Assembly: GCF_034190915.1 (NCBI RefSeq)
Contig: NW_026947484.1
Location: forward strand, 183,204,982 to 183,268,981
Direction: 5' to 3'
Length of the DNA stretch: 64,000 nucleotides
Source: Cavia porcellus
Taxonomy: Eukaryota; Chordata; Mammalia; Rodentia; Caviidae
Position numbers and translations under genes: made by a program. Under the pieces are notes generated by a model. It was not told where the DNA came from. It saw only the letters and a program-made list of their open reading frames with translations, and made no database searches. Of the stretch, positions 45,901 to 58,230 are shown in pieces. Position 1 is the stretch's first letter. The number at the start of each line of letters is the position of its first letter.

Positions 45901-48198
45901 TAATTAGCATGTTAATTAATTTCATCAGTGTTTACATAAATTATTGTATCATGTACCTTGATATATTCAATATCTATTTGAAAGCTAAATATTTTTAAGT
46001 AAAAATAAATGAAATAAAATGGCTTTTTTTTTGTAGCAGCAGCAGCTTCCTAAAGAGACTCTCAATTTTCAGTCCTGTCTGCTTTCAGTAATTCACAAAT
46101 AGCACTGTGGATCTTCTCAGATCATTACTCAGCTTACTAGTATGTTATACCAACTTGTTGTCCATGACTTGTTTGTTAAAAAAAATGGTACTACTCATTA
46201 GTTCCCAGTCTCACAATCATGCTAAACTAGAGGGTAATTATTGCTTGATATGTTGGGAGGATTGTCTTCTGGACAGTGAAATTAGTCTTCAAATTTTAGA
46301 AAATGCTAAAGTCTGACTACATATTTTCTGCTTTACAAGCAGCACAGGTTTATAAAAAGAAATGTGGAAAATACACTGATTCTTTCAAGGGTCAAGGCTC
46401 TCATTCCAAAATATATTTACTAATACTATGTCCTTGAGTCATAGCTCCTTGAAGATGTGAGCTGTTCTAAGCCAGTACAATGCTCATGATTGTATGTTTC
46501 ATTGTCAGCTAGGGCTGAGCTAATGTACTTTGCTACCCCTGGACTCTTCATGTAGTAGAGGAAGAGACTAAGATTTGGTAGAAGTAGTGGAGATGGCAGG
46601 TCAGTGTTACCTAATTCTCTCTCACTTAAGATGCCAATTGTCCAGTGCTACCAGATGTCACAGGGATATATATTGATGAAGTTTTAATGTTAAATCCCCT
46701 CCCAAAGGTAAATCAGCACGATTGGGCATGACCCTCTTGCTGACATCTGTATTATATTAAATATGAATTTATTCTCAATGAGTTGCCTCGTAGATATCTT
46801 ATCAGGTGGCCACTGGGCAACCATATCTTCAGATTTTGGTGATGGATTCTCACTTTTCCAGATTCAAATAAAAAATTGGTCTCTAGTGGTGGTCAGAATT
46901 ATTCTACAGTGAGTCTGAACCAGCATGATGAATAGTCCTATTACTAAGGTGCACTGATTACTGTGATCACTCACTTACCATTCTTTGTTTACTTGCCATT
47001 TATCACATTACTCGTCCTGAACTCAATTACTTTGTGTCACATTTCAGTGTCATTGTGTATAATGTAAATCAAAATTAGAAAGTCTTAGTGCTTATTGAAT
47101 CCCATCCTGTGTTGCTGCAGGATTCTCCTTGTAACGTCCTGCCCTGTTACCATTTTGGATTCATCTCATCGTTTTATAAGAAAGAATTTCCCCTTCCAAA
47201 AGTTGAACTATTTTATTCCAAACATCTCTGATTGTGTCTTTTCAAATGATGGTAAACTTTGAGAAAGTAAAAGTGAAAAGTGGGAGAGAAACTGGCACTG
47301 CAGAGGAAGCCTGGACAGAATAGACAGACGAGGGTGAGAGCAAAGACAGAAGTGAATGCTTCATCTTGGGAACACAGCGTGGGCTCTGATGGAGAGTTAT
47401 GATAGCCTAAACAACTCTGATTCTTTAAAAAAAATTATGAGCATGCGTGAGTTTTGACTTCATTTCCTGCAATGAAAATGTATTATTTGCATATTTTAAT
47501 ATATTCTGGGTCACATAGTCAAATATCTTCATTGTTAGGCAACTAATGTAAAGAACATAGAAGACTGGATATAGACAATATATAGGGATGAGAATTGTGG
47601 CAAATCTCTAATTCCGTGTGACTCAATAAAATGCAGTATTATCACACTATCCTTCTCCCCGGCTTATCACTCTGATGCTCCATGTTTTTATTGGAATATA
47701 TGTTTATCCTGTCTAACTATACTTTTGGAATGACTTGTTGACTTCAGGGCATAGTGGACCACTTTCCTCTTCTACAACAGAGTTTAGAATTTTCTACGTC
47801 ATTATTTCCTGCTCCTTCCCACACATAGTCTAGTTTTAACTGAGAACAAGAAATCAGCCTCTTAGGAACAGCCCCGGATTCCCTTCAGAAAACTAGAGGA
47901 GGGAAGAGTGTTGTTTAAAAGTTACAAGTTCACATTAATAAGTGTGACTTCACTCTGTTAACAGGCACATGGGATCCCATCCCTATGTAACCTATTTGTA
48001 CCTTGACATCAGAGAGAAGTGGGTCGGTCAACTTTTAATGATGTCCTCTGAGATGTAGTTCTCTGTTAAGGCATAAATAGTAGACTGTATTCCTATGGGA
48101 GAAGATTACAAGGCTATGAGACAAACAGAAAGGAAATATGTCTTCCTTTGTTGGTTGGTTTCTTTGAAAACTTCTTGTTTAACATGGCAAAAGGTCAT

Positions 48199-48311
48199 GG
48201 GGCTGGGGATTTAGCTCAGCGGCATAAGCACCTGCCTTGCAAGCAGGCGGTCGTGAGTTCCATCCCCGGTACTGATAAAAAAGAAAAAGAAAAAGACCAA
48301 AAAAAAAAAAA
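48199..48311 (+). mobile_element. Full-length ID-type SINE with target duplication
   Basis: It starts GGGGCTGGGGATTTAGCTC. An A-box-like TTAGCTCAGCGG and a B-box-like GAGTTCCATCC (consensus GTTCGATCC, one base changed) form the internal pol III promoter of a tRNA-derived SINE. It ends in A-rich tails with AAAAAGAAAAAG units. AAAAGGTCAT flanks it at 48189-48198 and 48312-48321. Little divergence suggests a recent insertion. Confidence 0.92.
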
Positions 48312-49633
48312 AAAAGGTCATACCGAGCTGAAAATTGTTCTTATCTCTTTGTTAGAAGTAAATAGTGAGGTTTGGTATGTCCTTTAACAGCCAAAACATG
48401 GAGAAATATACCAGGGTAATGGATGTATGAATTTCAGATCTATTTAGTAGTGCTCCAGTCTTGTCTGAATTATTTAGTAGCTTCGTGATTTAAGGCAATT
48501 CATATATTTTTGGACTCTACTTTTACCTTATTGTGTAAAAATATATGTATCTTAGTATGTAAAAATATATAGGTATTTATTAAGTTTAAATGTGTTTGTG
48601 CCATACATGTGCTTAATGTTTTCCCTTCTATGAAATACAGAAAACATTAGCTATTAAGATGATTGACTCATTTCTAATTCATCAGTAACAAGGAAAGGTC
48701 TTGTCCCAGTCCATTTCTCTGAAAGCCAAATGGATGTTGTCTAGAGATAGTCAAAGGAATGGACCTGCATTCCCAGTAAAATATTTCCTCTTATATCTTG
48801 GCTTAAAGTCCTGCTGACCCTATGCCAAGTTCAGACTTATGAGTGGTGACTCTCCAACCTACTCTGGAGAGGGCATCTCTGAACTCATTGGGGCAGAGTT
48901 ATTCTCCACAATGATATCTCTGTTATTCTGTTGTCAGCATCTCAATTTTCTTTCCAGAGTTAGCATACTCCCTTTCAGAATTTTGGAGACTCTTCATTTT
49001 GTGATATTTGTCATGCTACATATGCCTCACTTTGTACCTCTTGGACATTCTTGCCTCTCCTTGTAGTGGTTGTGCTTCTTTCTTCTTTAATACTTGGGCT
49101 GAAGTTAGAGATAATTACTCTTTTTCTTATATACTGGAAAGACATGCTTGTTATTTTTGCATTAATAATCATATCATCTACAGTATTAAACTGAATGTCC
49201 ATAATTAGTGTTTAAATCTGCACCTCCGTATATTACCTGGATACCATCAACCTGGTGATTCATTACTCCCCAAATGAAACTGTTTATAATTATACTTCTC
49301 AATTTCTCTGACTGAACTAAGCACCTTCTCCATAAAAAGAAGTGATGGAAAATGTGGTTGAATGAGCTAATATGTTTAATCTTCACAAAAAGAGAAAATT
49401 ATAGTTCAGAGGGTTAATCATTTATATAGACTATGGATTAGTAAGGTATAGTTGGAAATGAGATTCCAATTTAAGCAATTTAACCATGCATTTGTGCTTC
49501 TAGACACTAAGGTCACTTTATAAACACTGACAGCTGATGACCATAGATTTATCCATTATTGGTCTTATTAGGTAAAGCCCTTGGTCCTATGCTTAGTGCT
49601 TATTACTGGTGCGTACAGAGACATCTCCAAGTC

Positions 49634-49648
49634 TCCCAAGGGATAATG
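49634..49648. promoter_or_regulatory. EBF-type palindrome abutting a TAAT motif
   Basis: TCCCAAGGGA (49634-49643) is a perfect Olf/EBF site and is directly followed by TAATG. EBF and LHX2 sites close together mark OR enhancers in mouse. One such EBF palindrome is expected by chance in about 65 kb, so this is only a candidate. Confidence 0.3.
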
Positions 49649-50632
49649 TAATATTGGGCTTAAGAACAGGTGAAACTATTATCTACACTTATTCATGGTC
49701 TCTGCTACACTCTTCCCAGAATTTGGCGATAAGTGTCTTTTAAAGTCATCTAACTATTAAGTTAGCAGCTTTGGTGAATGGGATGTTCTCCAAAACAGAC
49801 TACATCCTAGGTGAAACAATGTGTTCAAGTACATACAAAGGAATTGAAATTATCCCATGCATGTTATCAGACCACAGTGCAATGAGATTGGAAATCAAAG
49901 GCAAAAGAAACCACAAAAACTCCATTAACACATGGAAATTAAACAACACCTTCCTGAACAATCAACAGGTCACAGATGAAATTAAAGAAGAAATTAGATA
50001 GTCTTGATGATTAAATCATAATACAGATACCCGAATTTATGGGATGGAATGAAAGTAGTCCTACAGAGTAAATTTATAACAGTGAAATAAAATCAGAAAT
50101 ACAGAGTAAGCTTAAATAAACAAACTAATGTTGAACCTTAAACTTTCAGAAAAAAAAAGTCAAACTCAAAGTCCATACAAGGGAGGCAATTATGAAGATT
50201 GGAGCAGAAATTAATACAATTGAAAGTAAGAATTCAGTGCAAGAATTCAATGAATCCAAGAATTGGTTCATTAGATGATTAAATAAAATTAACCCTTTGC
50301 CAACCTAATCAAAAAGTAAAGACTCAAATGCATGCAATTAGGAATAAAAAGGGTGAAATCACAACAGATCCTGCAGAAGATTATTAACATATACTTTGAG
50401 AACCTTTATTTTAGTAAGAAGGAAACAGAAAAAATGAACATATGAGTTACTAGAGCTAAAGCAAGAAGGTATAAAAATTCTAAATAACCCAATATCAGTC
50501 AATGAAATTGAATATACAACTAAAAACCTACCAACAAAGGAAAGCTCAGGTCCTGATGGACTTTGCTGATCTCCAAAAAACAGTTAGAGAAGATCTAATG
50601 CTAGCACTGTTCAAACTGTTTAATGAAATTTA

Positions 50633-50722
50633 CTTATTTATTTATTTTGGTACCGGAAATTGAACTCACGACCTCATGCTTGTGAGGCAAGTACTTATAC
50701 TGCTGAGCTAAATCCCTGGCCC
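50633..50722 (-). mobile_element. ID-type SINE in L1, minus strand, with target duplication
   Basis: Reverse-complement ID: GGTACCGGAAATTGAACTC, GCTGAGCTAAATCCCTGGCC. TGTTTAATGAAATTTA flanks it at 50617-50632 and 50723-50738 (16 bases, exact). Confidence 0.9.
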
Positions 50723-50828
50723 TGTTTAATGAAATTTAAAGGAAAGCAGTACTCCCAAGTTCATTCCTAGAAGCAAGCATTAGCTCCATACCAAAACCAA
50801 AGATGTATTTAGCAAAAAAAGAACTACA

Positions 50829-50936
50829 GGGGCTGGGGATTTAGCTCAGCGGCATAAGCTCCTGCCTTGCAAGCAGGCAGTCGTGAGTTCGATCCCTGGT
50901 ACCCATAAAAACGAAAAAGACAAAAAAAAAAAAAAA
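50829..50936 (+). mobile_element. Full-length ID-type SINE in L1 with target duplication
   Basis: GGGGCTGGGGATTTAGCTC start, TAGCTCAGCGG A box, intact GAGTTCGATCC B box, A-rich tail. AAGAACTACAGG is present on both sides (about 50819-50830 and 50938-50949). It is the best-preserved SINE here. Confidence 0.92.
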
Positions 50937-52560
50937 GAAGAACTACAGGTCAAACTCTCTAAAGAACATAGCTACAAAAATAGTCTGACAGCCACAAAAA
51001 AGAGTGCAGCAAATCATCAAAAGGATTACACATCATGACCAAGTAATATTCACCCATGGATGAAGAGACGGTTCAGCATATGTAAATCAATAAATGTAAT
51101 ACACCAGATAACAGAGCTAAGAACGAGAATCATATGGTCATCTCAATACACTAAAAAAAAAAAAAGTGACAAAGTCCAAGATCCATTAATGATAAAAAAT
51201 CTTACAGAAAATCAAAATAGATTGTTTTTATGTCAATCAAATAAAATTGTTCTATGACTAACCAAGACCCAACCTCATACTAAATAATCCAAAACTGAAA
51301 ACTTTCACTCTAAAATCAGGAGCAAGTCAAGGATGCCTACTATCACCACTCCTAATCAATATAGTTCTGTAAACATTAGCCAGAGCAGATAAACCAATGA
51401 AAGAAACAGGGGTAGGCAATTAAGAATTTAAGTTATTATTATTTTCAGATGATATCATATTCTCCATAGAATATCCTAAAAAACCTCCAAAAGAGTTCTA
51501 GATTTAATAACCAAATTCAGTCACATATATGGATACAAAGTCAACACTCAAAATCTTTCAAATTTTAAGTTTCTGCTTCTCTTTTTAAAATACAAGCAAA
51601 TATAAAGACATTAACAGCACTGCTGTACACGAATTACAAACTCATTGAGAGAGCAATTAGCAAAACCACACCTTTCACAGTAGCATTGAAAAAATGGAAT
51701 ACTTAGGAATCAATCTAACAAAGAAGTAAAAGACATCTACATTGAAAACTATACTAGTATTCTGAGAAATAATATTTAAGAAGGTATCAGAAAATGGAAA
51801 GATATCCTTTATTCTTAGGTAGAAAGTACCGACATAGTGAAAATGGCCAGTTTCCCAAAATTCTTATACAGGTTAATTGCAATTCTGATCAAGATACCAA
51901 TAGCATATCTCATAGAACTAGAGAAAGCAATCCTAAAATTTATTTGGAATCAGAAGAGACCTAGAAGAGCAAAAACAATTCTGGGCAACAAAGACAAGGG
52001 AGAGAGCATCAAAATTCTGGCTTGAAATTATACTGCAAAGCCACTGTAATAAAAGCAGCCTCGTACTGCTCGCCCCAAAGAAAACAAGAAAGGAAAAGAA
52101 AACAAAAAAACCAGCACACCCCAGGATGGGTTCAACAGATTACAAGATGCAGAAAAACTCCAAATACACCCGGCCATCTTATCTTTGGCAAACTAAACAC
52201 TTTCCCTGGAAGAAAACTAGACTCTTTAATACACGGTGCTGGGAAAATTGGTGATCCATATGCCAAGACTGAAAATAGATGCATGTCTCCCACACATATA
52301 CTAAACTAAACTCAAAATGAATCAAAGGTCTGAACATCAAAATAGAAACACTAAATCTGAAGCACAATAGAATAGGTAGAATTCTTGAAGACATTGGTAT
52401 AGGCAAAGATTTTATGAACAAAACTCTCATCACTCAGGAAAATCACAAACAATTCACAACAGAATCTCATCTTATTAAAAACCTTTGAAAAACCAAGATA
52501 TATCGTGTACAGGTAGAACTTCCCTATGATGAATGTGATCATTATGTATATCTAAATTGT

Positions 52561-55500
52561 ATTAATAAACATAGCACAAAAATAAATTATCAGCTTTGGA
52601 AAAAATGCCAATGTAGAATCCAGCTAGAATTTCTTAACTCTACTGCTTTCTAATGCTTGTCATTCAATAATCAATACAAAAGCCGTATACAGAGGAATTT
52701 CAGTTCAGGAGATGTAAAGTTGGGGATGATTATGTGTTCCAAAGAGAGCAAAAAGAGCTTGAGTTTAAGAAGGAAAAACCTATCGTGACTGATGCAGGTA
52801 AGCATCAGAGCTGAGGAGTGTGGAGCTGAGGAGACAACTTGCAGTGCTTGGTGCGGGTGGCTCACACTTATTAGGGGTAACTTGTCAGAGTTCTCCAGGC
52901 TCCAGCTTATCAAAGTGGTTCCATTTTAGCTAAAATTTCTCATGATTTCATATCCTTTTGTGTTATATTTTCTCACTTTCATGCATCTGTGTCTTAGGTG
53001 GTACTTTAGAGGAAAATCAATTACCTGTATCCGTTTATCTCTTGAGGAAGATGAGCCTTAGTTTCTTCAGATATGAATTATGAATAGGAAGATAAGTCTC
53101 TCAATATTTTGTGAAAGTTTAATAAGAAATAATGTGATGTGAATATATTTCACAATATCTGGCATATTGAGCTGAATTCAAGTTTTCTAGATCATTGTCT
53201 CCATTTATTTCTGTCTCTTCCTTAAGAAGCGACATTTGCATAAGATTAGAAGTATGAGCATTTCTGACAAAATTACTACTACATTAAATTTTAATATGCA
53301 TTATTAGATTGCATTTCTTTCTTAGCAGAACTGATGGTGAAAATATTTTACAAAGACTATATCATAGCTACTAACCAATCAGAATGAACACTAGGACTCC
53401 AAATATGGTTTTAGTTTTAGTTACAAGTTTGGTTTAGTTACAAGTTTGTTTTGGTTTTAGTATTTTCTTTTACCTATGAAAGGATAAATATTTATCTGGC
53501 ACACATTACTTTGACCACACTGAGAGGCCTTCATTTCAATATATTGAAGTACTTGCTACCGAAATGTCAGATTTTGAATATCACTACCATCAGTTATTTT
53601 GAAGTATGCTGTAATTGTCTCAGGTAGAGAGATACTTAAATTAATTGTGGTTAACTACATTGTATGTAGAAAAGAGAGTATGTACTGGTTAATATTATGT
53701 CTTTGAAATTTGCTGATTCTTCATTTCAGCTTAACATTGTATCAATTTTTGCAAATATTCTCTATATTCTTTTGAAGAATGTGTATCTATAACATTTGTG
53801 TTGTTAAGCTTTTTAATTTTTTGTTCAGACACTTTACAATATAATAAAGTTTTGTGTGTATACTTTTTCAGTGATTCAGGAGATATAGTTATTTTAGGCT
53901 TACAATATACAAAGTCTCATAAGAAATTCTCTTATAAGGGGAAAAATATTGGAATAACACATTTTCTGGTTGAATTAGCCTTGTATCAACACATACCAAC
54001 TGCCTTAATGCATTTAGTGGCAGTATGCATTAAGTGATTTTTGATGGTACATTCAATTTTTATATGAGAATCTTGCATGATTAAATTGATAATTGTCTTC
54101 AGAAAGCATTTAGCTTTAATTTTTCTGGAAATACTGATATTTAGGTAAAGCCATAAGCCATAAGCATTGTTGCTAGCCTGTGTGTTCCACAGGCAAGTTT
54201 TAAAAAAATGTGTTTCATCCTGTTATTTGATCTCCAGCCTTTGAGAAGTAGTTCTGTTGATATTTTTTTTTTCAAATTTTATTTAAATAAAGAATAAACA
54301 AAACAGAAAAAGGGTAGAAATAATAGATAATTTTAAAGAAATAATAAACAGTAACAAATCCTTAGTTGATAATTACATATTGTCCTCTTACAAATAGTTG
54401 TTCAAGTTATGAAAGTGAAGCATACAAAGTGGACATTCAAACAGCGAGACCGCAAATAGTTTTGTTCAATTATCTAACAAAACCTTAGTAATATGGTTAC
54501 CAATCTTGTACACTTAAACATACATGCAGTTATCCATATCTTCATTTATGTTGAGCTTAAACAAACCAAAACAGGCTAAAACCACTGTGAACAAAGAATT
54601 TGGATTTCACATCATGACACTATGGAATCAGCACTGGGTGTTGCAGTGTCTCCTTTTCTTTAAAGAAGCTGTTCATTTCATCATGTGTTATAAGATCAGT
54701 TCTCATAACTGTTTATAGGTTCTACACATGCATGAGTCTCAACATGTATTTCTATCCTTTCTATATTAGAGGGAGGAACAAAACAAAGCAGGACAAAACA
54801 AAACATATTCCTATAAACACATGAAATGAAAAAGTCATATAAAACCACAGTACAAGGTGTTCTACAATGGTTACTGTTCTGTTGATATTCTTAGGATGAG
54901 AACTTTCCTACTATCTCTCTGAAAATCGTTAAGAATTTCAAGTCTGTGATTTCTAGGGCATCTTAAATGCACTGCAGTTCTGTAAAGAACCTTTTAGAAA
55001 GGCAAGTCAGAGATCCTTTACTACATTAATGGTTTCAGGTTTAATGGGAGAGTTCAGGGTAGTACAAAATTAGTACAAGGTTTAGAGCCGTTTTTGGAGC
55101 TTTTGTTGTTTCCCATCAGTGTAACCTCATTACTAACATGTTCTTTGTTTGTCTATTTTATCTTATCATTATTTTCTTCTTTTATTTGGGCTTGGCGGGA
55201 ATTTGTGTTTTAGCATATGCTTGATTAACATGTGGTACTAAATAGCCTCTGAGTCTGTGGTTTTTCACAATATGCATTTACTTATTAATCCTGTGACACA
55301 TACAATATTCATGAGTAGCAGGGAGACTAAATCAGTCACTTTTAGATTTGATGTGATGCAGGCTCTTTGCTTCAAATGCAAGGAGACAGTAGCAGTGTCT
55401 CATGATGGCAAATACTTGTTTTTATCAGAAGTTATAATCATCACTTCTAGAATTTCATTAGTCAAAGCAAAAAGAAATTTTGGCTTAGTTTGAAAGAAAC

Positions 55501-56324
55501 TGAGAGTATCAGGATGTCAAAAAAAAAAAAACACCAAAAAAGCCCCAAGCACGAATAATTATAAAATGGCAAGAAGGAGGGAATTTTTTTAGAAAAGACA
55601 TCCATATGGGAGTGTCTAATGAATATCAGTAAGAAAGCTTTCTTTGTTATCATGTTATATTGTGGCAGTAGGGACCCAGCAAAATCTAGTGTGTCATGCA
55701 TCAGATGCCCAAAACTGGGATGGTGCCTTAAGTGTGGTGATTGAATGTGGTCTAGATTTCATTTTGGTATATGGATTATAAAGACCTATTCCACCCACTC
55801 TATTGGAAGAACAGCAGGCATAGGTGCTCATCTTTAAGTTTCTTTTATGAATGCTGATGTGTATTTCCTTCAACCTACTGCTTTATTTTATCAGAGGTGT
55901 AGACTAAGGAGGAATTTAGGCAGGCACTTGAAAAGGCTCAAAAGGATTAAATGTGTCAGTACAGTGCTGGAGTTCCTTCCTTATGTCTGCTGTTTCACTT
56001 GAGCATCTTTTAATTCATTCTTATAAAGTGCTCTGTCTGTAAGTAAGGTGATCTTGAACCCTTGTCCCACAGACTACTCAGCACAGATCAGAAATCTGAC
56101 TATCTTCCCTGTCTACCATTACGAACAAGGACATGGTTCATTTAGACAGTATACACACTGAAGTGAATGGACAGAGTTGCCTCTGGAATATGGGGAACCT
56201 CACAAACCCACAGGTAGGTGCAAATAAACGTGGTTTGCTAGATTCCAACATTGTACAGATTCTGGAAAGAAACTGCTCATTCAAAATTGCAGTTAAATAG
56301 TTTTAATTTCTTTTCCCCCTTCTT
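52561..56324. other. Intergenic, no gene seen
   Basis: Apart from the LINE 3'UTR insertion at 54.3-54.9 kb, only AT-rich DNA with small internal repeats (AGTTACAAGTTTG twice near 53418-53450). Confidence 0.45.
54251..54889 (-). mobile_element. 3'UTR fragment of the ORF2-less LINE family, with target duplication
   Basis: 54265-54875 aligns with 29339-29955: CAGTTATCCATATCTTCATT, GTATTTCTATCCTTTCTATA, and a T-run at its 3' end. GTTCTGTTGATATT flanks it at 54251-54264 and 54876-54889 (14 bases, exact), so it is an independent, 5'-truncated insertion of the same family. Confidence 0.85.
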
Positions 56325-56805
56325 TATTAGCAGGATACAAGCTTAATACATAAATACCAATAGTGTTCCTGTACAACAATGAATGCACTAGGAAAGACAT
56401 TAAGGAAAATAATACCATTCACAATAGCATCAAGAAATTTAAACACTTGGGAATTAACTAAACCAAGGAAATAAAATTCCTCTACAATGAAAAGAAAAAA
56501 AGAAGTCAAAAAAAGAAGTCAAAGATGACATCAGACAATGGAAGAATATTCCCTATTTTTTGAAAGGCAGAACCAGTGTCATCAAAATTGCCATATTTCC
56601 AAAACTGATATACAAATTTAATGTAATCCAATCAAAATGGCAATAACAGTCTTCATAGAACTTTAAAAAAGTCTAAAATTTGTGTGGAATAAAAAGAGAT
56701 CCAAAATAGCAAAAATGATCCTGGTCACCATGGCATCACAATCCTAGAGTGAAAGTTATGTTATAAAGCTTCAGTTATGAAAACAGCACGATATTGGCAC
56801 AAAAG
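56325..56805 (+). mobile_element. Old L1 ORF2 fragment
   Basis: ACAATGAATGCACTAGGAAAG, ACACTTGGGAATTAACTAAAC, CAATGGAAGAATATTCCCT, ATTGCCATATTTCCAAAACTG and GTGTGGAATAAAAAGAGATCC follow L1 ORF2 beyond the RT. A 13-base AAAAAAAGAAGTC unit is duplicated near 56495-56520. Confidence 0.75.
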
Positions 56806-57059
56806 CCAATGCCATTATATATGTATATTCTATTGTGTTGGTATTTAGAATGTATCATTTTGTAGCACATGCTGTAATGGCAGAGAATAGGTAGTCTAAA
56901 CTCTTATATACTAGAGTGAGTCTATAGAATTCCTGTTCAGTGCATGCTAAAAATTGTGAAATCACTTCTAGTCACACATTGTATGTCATTTACCTAGAAT
57001 CTGTAAGAGAAAAAGACAGAAATTGTAGTAGAGTTTGAAAGTCTATTGTGTATACAGGT

Positions 57060-57182
57060 GAGTGGCACAGGAGTTGCCTGGAAAGTGCAAGGTGGGGAGT
57101 TTGACTCTTAGTTAAAAAAAAAAAGAAAGAAAGAAAGAAAGAAAAGAAAGAAAAACAAACAAACATACATACATACATACTA
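57060..57182 (+). mobile_element. Decayed ID-type SINE with (GAAA)n/(CATA)n tail
   Basis: AGTGGCACAGGAGTTGCCTGGAAAGTGCAAGG and GAGTTTGACTCTTAG are a diverged ID body. The tail has expanded into GAAA, CAAA and CATA microsatellite runs. Confidence 0.55.
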
Positions 57183-57531
57183 AAAAAACCCCAAATCAAC
57201 AAAACTAAAAAAAAAAAAAAAGCCAACAAGTTTTTGTGGTAGAAAGGTGACCTCATCTGCTTGGTGATAGAATGAGGAAAAATGCCAGTACGGGGACAGG
57301 AACTGTGTTTTCAGAGCTCACGGGGACAAGAGAGACTTCACATTTCCTAAAGGACAGAGGTCACACTACCTTAAGTAGCCAAATAGAGTTATATATAAGG
57401 AAATTCCTTAAGGTAGAGTTAAGAAATGTCTTTTTTCCCCCAGTTAAAATAAATCTCCAAGTATATTTAAACTTTACAAGAAACTTTAGAGGCACAAACG
57501 GATGATTTAAAGTAACATTTTCATTTTCTGA

Positions 57532-57601
57532 TTTTTTTTTTTTTTGTACTGGGGATTGAACTAACCAGGTGCTTATGCCGCTGGGCTAAATCCCTGGCCC
57601 C
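57532..57601 (-). mobile_element. ID-type SINE, minus strand, internally deleted
   Basis: A T-run is followed by GTACTGGGGATTGAACTAAC, then GGTGCTTATGCCGCTGGGCTAAATCCCTGGCCCC, the reverse complement of an ID with the anticodon-stem region missing. Confidence 0.8.
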
Positions 57602-57659
57602 TATTTTTTTTATTTATAAAATATATACTGAGTTATTTTCTCTCATGTATATGTGTGGA

Positions 57660-58230
57660 CCCATTTGCATTCCTGTTTAATATTTCTTTCTTTAACCCAA
57701 AATTTCTTTTAGTATTTTTGGAAGGCAGGTCTGTTTGTAAATAATTAAGTCAGGTTTATTCATCTGGTAATACATGTATTTTGTCTTCAAATTTTCAATA
57801 TAGTTTTTCTGAATGGGTTTGATTAGTGTCCTGTGCTGTTCTTTTTCCAGGACTGACTGTGCTGTGCCACTGCCTGCCAGCCTCAACTGTTTGATGAGAA
57901 GTCAGCAGTTAAACATTTAGTGGGTTTCTCTGCTTAGTTTAGTAACTCAATTTTCCTTTGAATGATGGACCCAGTTTTTCATTAAACCTCATGAGGTACT
58001 TTGGTGTTTTGACTACAATGTGTCTGACTGTGGTTTTCAATGAATCATCTTGAATTCTGTTGAACTTTTTCAATGTGTAGACTATTATTTGATCTAATTT
58101 AGGAAGATTTCTGCTATTATTTCTGTACAAATATTTTTGTTTCCTTTCTTGTCTTCTTCTACTCCTGTTATGTGTATGACCTTATACTGTTGAATTCTCT
58201 GGAGCTCTGATTATCATATGATTACTATAA
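57660..58230 (-). mobile_element. Old L1/HAL1-type ORF1 fragment, minus strand
   Basis: Minus-strand reading gives NNSRNLPKLDQIIVYTLKKF and then RHIVVKTPKYL, the ORF1 linker/RRM region (compare RHIIVK). The plus strand shows ACCTCATGAGGTACTTTGGTG and GATGAGAAGTCAGCAGTTAA. Frames are short and broken. Confidence 0.6.

Larger units (their letters stand above)
44263..49769. other. Intergenic between OR loci, repeats only
   Basis: MIR, L1 3'-end and ID copies are listed separately. 46020-48188 and 48322-49633 show no gene or repeat that I recognise. Confidence 0.45.
49770..52560 (+). mobile_element. L1 fragment (ORF2), interrupted by two SINEs
   Basis: ORF2 remnants run in order: the endonuclease end at 49771-50001 with intact SDHSA (MLSDHSAMRLEI), RT fingers around 50500, RT palm around 51300-51470 (TCAGGAGCAAGTCAAGG, TTTTCAGATGAT for FSDD), the 51837-52025 stretch (PIAYLIELEKAILKFIWNQK) and the C-terminal side to about 52560. 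Many stops. No 3'UTR was recognised. Confidence 0.85.

Noticed and set aside
48199..48290. A tRNA gene
   Set aside because: The cloverleaf-like part belongs to an ID SINE with an A-rich tail and target duplications.
57115..57182. Possible repeat array of CRISPR type
   Set aside because: Simple GAAA/CATA microsatellite in a mammalian SINE tail.
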